NCBI GenBank assembly: GCA_965203195.1
Contig: OZ241860.1
Span: 2,728,001 to 2,792,000 of the forward strand
Direction of reading: 5' to 3'
DNA from: Bin87 sp965203195
Lineage (GTDB): Bacteria > Chloroflexota > Dehalococcoidia > Lucifugimonadales > UBA3495
Length of the DNA: 64,000 nucleotides
In this document: positions 59,225-64,000 of the stretch, piece by piece
Numbering within the stretch: position 1 is the first letter of the stretch
Layout: each line of letters starts with the position of its first letter
Translations under genes and position numbers: made by a program
Notes under the pieces: model-generated
The model's input: only the letters and a program-made list of their open reading frames with translations
Databases searched by the model: none
Told to the model about the DNA's origin: nothing

Positions 59225-59781
59225 CAGACACCTCCGGGAACAGGTTCGGAAAAGGCTACCGACGCCGTTTCGTCAGCCCGGTTCCGGGCCGCGACCAGCG
59301 CCTTGTCCACGGCGTCGGCAGGATCCGCGGCGATGATGTAGTCCTCGCTGACGGGCTGCCCGTCGCCCCGCACCGTGAGCGGCCAGCTGTGCAGCGACAC
59401 CACCGGAATGCCGTAGCTGAGGGCGTAGGCGATTTCCGACAGCGTGCCGTAAGCCCCGCCCACCGCAATGACGGCGCGCCCCGTGCTGACCACCGCCACA
59501 TTCCGCGCGTAGCCCATATTGGTGGCAATGGGAATGTCCACATGGATGTTGGCGGTGTCGGGGGAACCGCCGGGCAGGATGCCGATGGTAGCCCCGCCCG
59601 CCGACTTGGCGCCCTTGCACACGGCCTCCATCACGCCGGTCAGCCCGCCGCAAACGGGGATGGCGCCCCGGCGGGCCAGTTCGCCGCCCACGGCCTCGGC
59701 CAGGGCGTAGATGTGCGGCGGCGGGTCGCTGTTGCCGACTACTGCGATAATCATTGCGGGTTGCGCTCCGTTGCGGTTCAT
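59224..59781 (-). CDS. TIGR00725-family SLOG/LOG-like protein
   Basis: 185 residues of Rossmann fold. IIAVVGNSDPPPHIYALAEA, then CGGLTGVMEAVCKGAKSAGG (the GGxxGVM nucleotide-binding loop) and VIAVGGAYGTLSEIAYALSY (GGxGTxxE) are typical of LOG-like proteins in the TIGR00725 group. Relatives hydrolyse nucleotide monophosphates or bind nucleotides. Not a DprA: no Rossmann-SAM arrangement. ATG at 59781 follows GGAAGGACG; ATG codons at 59793 and 59754 are alternatives. Coupled with eno. Confidence 0.85.
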   Translation of the reverse strand: MNRNGAQPAMIIAVVGNSDPPPHIYALAEAVGGELARRGAIPVCGGLTGVMEAVCKGAKSAGGATIGILPGGSPDTANIHVDIPIATNMGYARNVAVVSTGRAVIAVGGAYGTLSEIAYALSYGIPVVSLHSWPLTVRGDGQPVSEDYIIAADPADAVDKALVAARNRADETASVAFSEPVPGGV

Positions 59782-60015
59782 TCGTCCTTCCATCCGTCCG
59801 TTCCTGCATACGCGGGAAAGTGAGGGTGGGACTATGGTAGCAGAAAGTAATGCCGAAGCGCCTGCTTATTCGCCCCGACATTAGGCTTGCCTCGGTGGCA
59901 AAACCCACCGCTGCGACCAACCCGGCGCGACGCCCGACCGCAGGCCGGCTTGCGCGCCCGCCGGCAGCGTAATACAATTGCGCCTGCCCCACGGATGCAG
60001 CGACGACAATCCGAT

Positions 60016-62910
60016 ATGACTTCCCACCAGATCGAAAGCGCCACCAACGCCGCCCTGGCCGCTCTGCTCCGGCCCATGCTGCCCGGCTGCGCTGTCCGCG
60101 CCGAGCGTACCCAAACCATCGCCGGCCACCCGGGGCGTCACCCCGACGTGCTGATCACCGCCCCCGGTCGCTCCCCGGTGGTCATCGAGGCGGAATACGA
60201 ACCCGACAACCCGGAAGCCGACGCCCGCCAGCGGTTGGGGCTTGACATCAGCGGCGAAATCCGCCCCGTGGAAGCCGCCATCGCCTTGCGCTACCCCGAA
60301 AGCATCGGCGCCGCTGACCACCCGTCCGCGGCCCTGGCGGCGGCCCGGATGCCTCATTGTATCCTCTACGAGAATGGTGCCCGTTTCCCTGAATCGGGTT
60401 GGTTGGAGGGCGGAATCACTGACCTGGCCGACCTGATTGGCCTAGTTTCCGTGCCCCAGCGCGCCGTGGACGAAGCGGCGGCGGCGCTGGAACGCGGCAT
60501 TGACCGGGCGGCAAATGTACTGGAGGAAATGGGGCAGCAGCGGCCCAACATTACGCCGGCCATTGCCCGGCTGCTGGGGATGACTGACGTCCCTCAAACC
60601 CGCCGCATGGCCGGCGCCATCATCGCCAACGCCCTGATTTTCCACGAGCGCATCGCCGGTATGCACGACGCTATACAGCCGATCCGTCTGGTCTGCGGCC
60701 CGGATGTTGGCAACCCGCAGCACGAAACGCTGGCCGCCTGGGCAGAAATACTGCAAGTCAATTACTGGGCTATTTTCGCCATCGGGCGCGATATTCTGAA
60801 CCAGATTCCGGCCGCCTACTGCAACCGCATCCTGCGCCATCTGGCTTTCACGGTCGGCGAAGTCGCCAACACCGGGGTCAACCACAGCCACAACCTGACC
60901 GGGCGCATTTTCCAGCGACTCATTGCCGACCGCAAGTATCTGGCGACTTTCTATACCCTGCCGCCCTCCGCCGCCCTGCTGGCCCGTCTGGCCGTAAGCA
61001 AAATGGCCGGCATCGACTGGGGCGACGCGGACGCCGTCGGCCGGCTCCGCATCGGCGATTTCGCCTGCGGCACGGGCGCGTTGCTGTCGGCGGTGTACGA
61101 ACAGATTGTCGCCCGGCACACCCATGCCGGCGGGAGCCCGGAGGGGCTGCACCCGATGATGATGCAGGAAGTTCTTTACGGCTGCGATGTAATGCCTTCC
61201 GCCGTTCACATTACCGGCTCAACCCTTTCCGGCATTGCGCCGGCCGTCCGCTTTGACAACGCCCGCCTGTACACCTTGGCCTATGGGCGCCAACCGGACG
61301 GCGGCGTGCGCATCGGTTCGCTGGAACTGTTGCAGTCCTCATCGGCGATGACCCTGTTCAACACCAGCGACCCGGCCCAGCGCACCGGCAGCGTGGGCGA
61401 GGAAACGGCGGCGCAAATCACCGCCGACATCCCCGATGGCGGCTTTGACCTGGTGATTATGAACCCGCCCTTTACCAGCAACACCAAGCACCGGGACGCG
61501 GCGGGAAATGTACAAAACGCCGCCTTTGCCGCCTTCGGGGCGCAAATTGCCGACCAGGATGATATGGCGGCGCGGCTGACCGGGCTGGCGCGGGATTCCT
61601 GCTACCACGGACACTCCGGGCTGGGTTCCGCCTTTGCGGCCATTGCGGACAAGAAAGTTCGCCCCGGCGGCGTCATCGCCTTGCTGATTCTTTTTACCGC
61701 GGTCAGCGGCGCGTCCTGGGCCAAGTTCCGGCGGCTGATTGCCGAGCAATGCACTGATGTCACCATCGTCAGCATTGCGGCCAATGGCGCCGATATGTCC
61801 TTCTCATCGGACACCGGAGTTGCGGAGTGTCTGGTGATTGGCCGGCGGCTGGTCAAAGGCGAAAAGCCCTCCGGACGCGCCCGGTTCATCTCCCTGCGCC
61901 GCCGCCCCCGCAGCTTTGCCGAAGCGTGGGAAATTGCCACCGTCATCGCCGACAGCGACGCAGTGCGCTACATTGAGGACGGGCCTTATGGCGGCATACC
62001 CATCTACACCGGGGATACTCTGGCCGGCGAAATCCTGGACGCCCCTCTTGATGACCACGACAGCGGCTGGGGCGCCGGACGCCTGCTGGATGCGTCCCTG
62101 GCGCAGACGGCGCATTCGCTGGCCGCCGGCAGTCTCCGGTTGCCCGCCGAACCCCAGGGTCGGCCGTTGCCCATAACGCGCTTGCGGGAAATCGGGCGGC
62201 TGGGCGTCCACGACTCCCTGCTGACGATGACCACCCACGGCGGCCCTTTTATCAAGATGGCGCCCAGCCCCACGGCAACCTACCCGGCCCTGTACAACCA
62301 CCACGCGCGCCGCGAGACCCGCCTGGTTTGCGAGCCCGACTCACAGCTGCGGGTGCGCCCCGGCGGCGAAAGCCGCGCCGCCGAACTTTGGCCCACGGCC
62401 AGCCGCGCGCATCTGAACCGGGATTTCACCTTCGGTTCCCAGGCCCTGGCGGTGGCCTTTACGGAATTGGTATCCATAGGAGGTACGGTGTGGCCCAACA
62501 TCGGTTTTGACGACAACCGATTTGACTACGCCTTTACGGTGTGGGGCAACAGCACGCTGGGTCTGTTGTCCTACTGGTGGCATTCCAGCCGCCAGCAGTC
62601 CAGCAAAGCCAGAATGACCCGCCTGGTTATCCCCAATCTGCCCACCCTTGACCTGCGCGCGCTCACTGACGACCAACTGGCGATGGCGCAGGCCATCTTT
62701 GACGAGTTCCGTGACAAAGAGCTACTGCCGGCGTACCTGGCCGACGCCGACGCCAACCGGGCGCTGCTGGACCGCCGGGTAGTCTGCGACCTGCTCGGCT
62801 TTGACAACACCGTCTATCAGGCGGTGCGCCGCCTGGCCGCCAAGTGGTGCGCCGAACCCAGCGTCCACGGCGGCAAAGCCCGCCCCGGGTCGGCAACCTT
62901 CGCCGTATGA
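60016..62910 (+). CDS. Large N6-adenine DNA methyltransferase with N-terminal nuclease-like domain
   Basis: A 964-residue stand-alone enzyme. Residues about 35-75 (GRHPDVLI...PVVIEAEYEPDNP...ADARQRLGL) resemble a PD-(D/E)xK-like restriction domain with E at the Lys position; residues 130-300 are helical. The methyltransferase core starts near RKYLATFYTLPPSAALLARL, with motif I LRIGDFACGTGALLSAVYEQ and motif IV FDLVIMNPPFTSNTKHR, as in type I/IIG adenine methylases. The C-terminal 250 residues are likely target recognition. No specificity or helicase gene is adjacent, so it may be a type IIG-like or DISARM/BREX-like orphan. ATG at 60016 chosen; 59995 and 59887 are in-frame. Confidence 0.8.
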   Translation: MTSHQIESATNAALAALLRPMLPGCAVRAERTQTIAGHPGRHPDVLITAPGRSPVVIEAEYEPDNPEADARQRLGLDISGEIRPVEAAIALRYPESIGAADHPSAALAAARMPHCILYENGARFPESGWLEGGITDLADLIGLVSVPQRAVDEAAAALERGIDRAANVLEEMGQQRPNITPAIARLLGMTDVPQTRRMAGAIIANALIFHERIAGMHDAIQPIRLVCGPDVGNPQHETLAAWAEILQVNYWAIFAIGRDILNQIPAAYCNRILRHLAFTVGEVANTGVNHSHNLTGRIFQRLIADRKYLATFYTLPPSAALLARLAVSKMAGIDWGDADAVGRLRIGDFACGTGALLSAVYEQIVARHTHAGGSPEGLHPMMMQEVLYGCDVMPSAVHITGSTLSGIAPAVRFDNARLYTLAYGRQPDGGVRIGSLELLQSSSAMTLFNTSDPAQRTGSVGEETAAQITADIPDGGFDLVIMNPPFTSNTKHRDAAGNVQNAAFAAFGAQIADQDDMAARLTGLARDSCYHGHSGLGSAFAAIADKKVRPGGVIALLILFTAVSGASWAKFRRLIAEQCTDVTIVSIAANGADMSFSSDTGVAECLVIGRRLVKGEKPSGRARFISLRRRPRSFAEAWEIATVIADSDAVRYIEDGPYGGIPIYTGDTLAGEILDAPLDDHDSGWGAGRLLDASLAQTAHSLAAGSLRLPAEPQGRPLPITRLREIGRLGVHDSLLTMTTHGGPFIKMAPSPTATYPALYNHHARRETRLVCEPDSQLRVRPGGESRAAELWPTASRAHLNRDFTFGSQALAVAFTELVSIGGTVWPNIGFDDNRFDYAFTVWGNSTLGLLSYWWHSSRQQSSKARMTRLVIPNLPTLDLRALTDDQLAMAQAIFDEFRDKELLPAYLADADANRALLDRRVVCDLLGFDNTVYQAVRRLAAKWCAEPSVHGGKARPGSATFAV

Positions 62911-63315
62911 CGCCGGCGCTTGCCGGATACCTCCGGCATCATACCAGGCCAGCGCCGGTTCGTTATGCCATCTCCCCCGCCCCGGTTGCGGCGCCCCGGT
63001 ACAGTGCCCAGGTATAGCGCATCGCCGCACTGATAAACTTGGCGGCCTTTGGAATGCCCGTCTCTGGGTATCCGGTTGGAGCCGCATTCCGGGCAACGCG
63101 CCTGGCGGCGATAGACGCGGGGACGGGCCATCGTTCCGACCTCCTAAAAACCGGATAGCCTGATTCCGGCACAGCGCCAGTTTATGTTGAGAATACCAAA
63201 CCGCAACGGAGCCGCACTTCCAAATAATGCGGCTTGACTTCCCATCCCATTCCAACGCCGGCCCGCCCTGTGGAATGTTGACCGACCTCGCGCCCACCGG
63301 TCTGCCGGCGCCGCC
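62911..63315. other. Gene-poor stretch with IS1-like remnant
   Basis: Apart from the IS1-like fragment at 63,017-63,197 nothing here looks functional. The remainder has no family-matching frame. Confidence 0.5.
63017..63197 (-). mobile_element. Truncated IS1-like element (IS-C type)
   Basis: The end CCAGTTTATGTTGAGAATACC (63,177-63,197) and a reverse frame from the ATG at 63131 that reads MARPRVYRRQARCPECGSNR and RDGHSKGRQVYQCGDA match the first part of the IS-C1 InsA gene. After CGDA (about 63,017) similarity stops, so only the left part of an element remains. TTAGGAGGTCGGAACG precedes the ATG as in IS-C1. Confidence 0.8.
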
Positions 63316-63939
63316 CTAACCCAGCAGTGCCCGCAGCCCGGCGCCAATCTGCCGCCCAATTTCCCCCACCCCGGCGGCGTAAGCAATGCCCACCAGCAGC
63401 ACAACCGCCACCGTCAGCGTCAGTGCCACCGCCACAATCAACCGCCACCGCCACCGCCAGCGTCCGCCCCGCCGCCCTTCCCGGTTGCGCCGGTCGCTCC
63501 GGTAATCCCACGGACGCTGCCCTTTCCCGCCCCGCCGCCACACGCCGCGCCGCTGCCGCCGGGCCTCCGCTTCCGCCCGGTCCAACCCCAGCTCCTGCCC
63601 TCCGTAGCGGCCATACCAATAGGCCATCCCGGCCTGCACCATCTGCGCGTTCACCGAATTGCGCCGCCCCCGCCGGCCCCGTCCCCGGTACAGCAGCGCC
63701 ACCCGCCGCCCGTAGCGGTCGGTGTCCATCACCTCAATGCGCAGGCTGCCGCCCCCGCGCACCAGAGACTGCAAGTGCGCCCGCGCCGCCGCACCGTTGG
63801 GCTGCGCCAGCTCCGGCGCGTCAATGGCGTACAGCCGCACCGGAAACGGACGCCGCCGCATCATCCCCAGCAGCCCGCCGTACTGCGCCTCCACCGAGTC
63901 GCCGTCCACCACCCGCCGTATCTTAACCCGCCGCGCCAT
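63316..63939 (-). CDS. Thermonuclease-family (SNase) protein with C-terminal membrane segment
   Basis: 207 residues. RRVVDGDSVEA, VRLYAIDAPELAQPNGAAAR, TDRYGRRVALLYR, MVQAGMAYWYGRYG and RAEAEARRQRRGVW form the staphylococcal-nuclease fold with the catalytic Arg/Asp/Glu set recognisable (PxRLYAIDAPE). After residue 150 an Arg/Trp-rich stretch (RREGRRGGRWRWRWR) leads to a hydrophobic helix (about residues 166-190). The order of nuclease then membrane anchor is unusual; most secreted SNases have an N-terminal signal. Likely membrane-tethered with the nuclease on the cytoplasmic side or exported by an unknown route. Confidence 0.75.
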   Translation of the reverse strand: MARRVKIRRVVDGDSVEAQYGGLLGMMRRRPFPVRLYAIDAPELAQPNGAAARAHLQSLVRGGGSLRIEVMDTDRYGRRVALLYRGRGRRGRRNSVNAQMVQAGMAYWYGRYGGQELGLDRAEAEARRQRRGVWRRGGKGQRPWDYRSDRRNREGRRGGRWRWRWRLIVAVALTLTVAVVLLVGIAYAAGVGEIGRQIGAGLRALLG

Positions 63940-64000
63940 CGGATGCCCAACCCCATTGCCTGAAAGGAGGCGGGAGCCGCCACTAGACCGTCAGCGGCGT

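Overview
The window is a GC-rich bacterial chromosome segment. Gene content (PurS-type purine synthesis remnant, TIGR03663/Agl23-type membrane protein, PEP-mutase-family lyase, HpaI-type aldolase, MBL and S9 hydrolases, PaREP1-like HEPN proteins) suggests an uncultured Chloroflexota, perhaps SAR202/Dehalococcoidia-like. That is inference from gene mix and composition; no rRNA or tRNA was seen to confirm it.

Layout. 1-1.4 kb: the 5' end of a molybdopterin hydroxylase gene (cut by the window edge), two small overlapping membrane-protein genes and a broken purS. 1.4-7.6 kb: a Septu-like PtuA/PtuB defence pair, a carboxymuconolactone decarboxylase-like gene, an Xre-ImmA-like/PIN-like pair, a DinB-fold gene and a TauE-type transporter. 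7.6-9.5 kb: gene-free DNA with the first copy of a diverged dispersed element (repeat A) and a deletion derivative of an insertion sequence (IS-B). 9.5-18.2 kb: a B12-domain radical-SAM-like protein without its iron-sulfur cysteines, an unusual PIN toxin pair, an S9 peptidase, a DNA methyltransferase plus HNH nuclease, an aldolase and a LysR regulator. 18.3-26.5 kb: ispD, metG, polyprenyl synthase, an Nmad3/Nmad2-like pair and metabolic hydrolases. 26.6-32.5 kb: an insertion-sequence cluster with readable history (an ISAs1-type element inserted into the junction of IS-B, an IS5-type element inserted into repeat A, a second IS-B) and a truncated methyltransferase. 32.5-38.8 kb: a SWIM protein, three tandem retropepsin-like proteases, a DUF1501 protein, two back-to-back IS1-like elements and an AAA ATPase. 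39-48.3 kb: housekeeping genes (Agl23-like protein, PEP-mutase-family lyase, priA, rplS, an enolase-like gene, rsmG). 48.4-51.4 kb: four tandem 160-codon HEPN/PaREP1-like genes followed by an NYN-domain nuclease gene. 51.4-64 kb: thrC, an inositol-phosphatase-family gene, a Thr/Pro-rich envelope protein, Uma2, Fe-ADH, an unknown gene, a canonical enolase, a TIGR00725 protein, a large stand-alone N6-adenine methyltransferase, an IS1-like remnant and a membrane-anchored nuclease.

Working together. Housekeeping blocks alternate with accessory islands rich in nucleases, methyltransferases, toxin-like genes and insertion sequences. The strongest candidate for an undescribed system is the HEPNx4-NYN locus (48,434-51,422): two RNase-associated folds in one co-oriented cluster, the HEPN part amplified as exact-length direct repeats. 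Other unusual points are the radical-SAM-like protein with all three cluster cysteines replaced, an ImmA-like protein with Q in place of the first zinc-binding His, an enolase paralogue with two catalytic substitutions beside a canonical enolase, three tandem retropepsins, and repeat A with its near-invariant 57-nt core.
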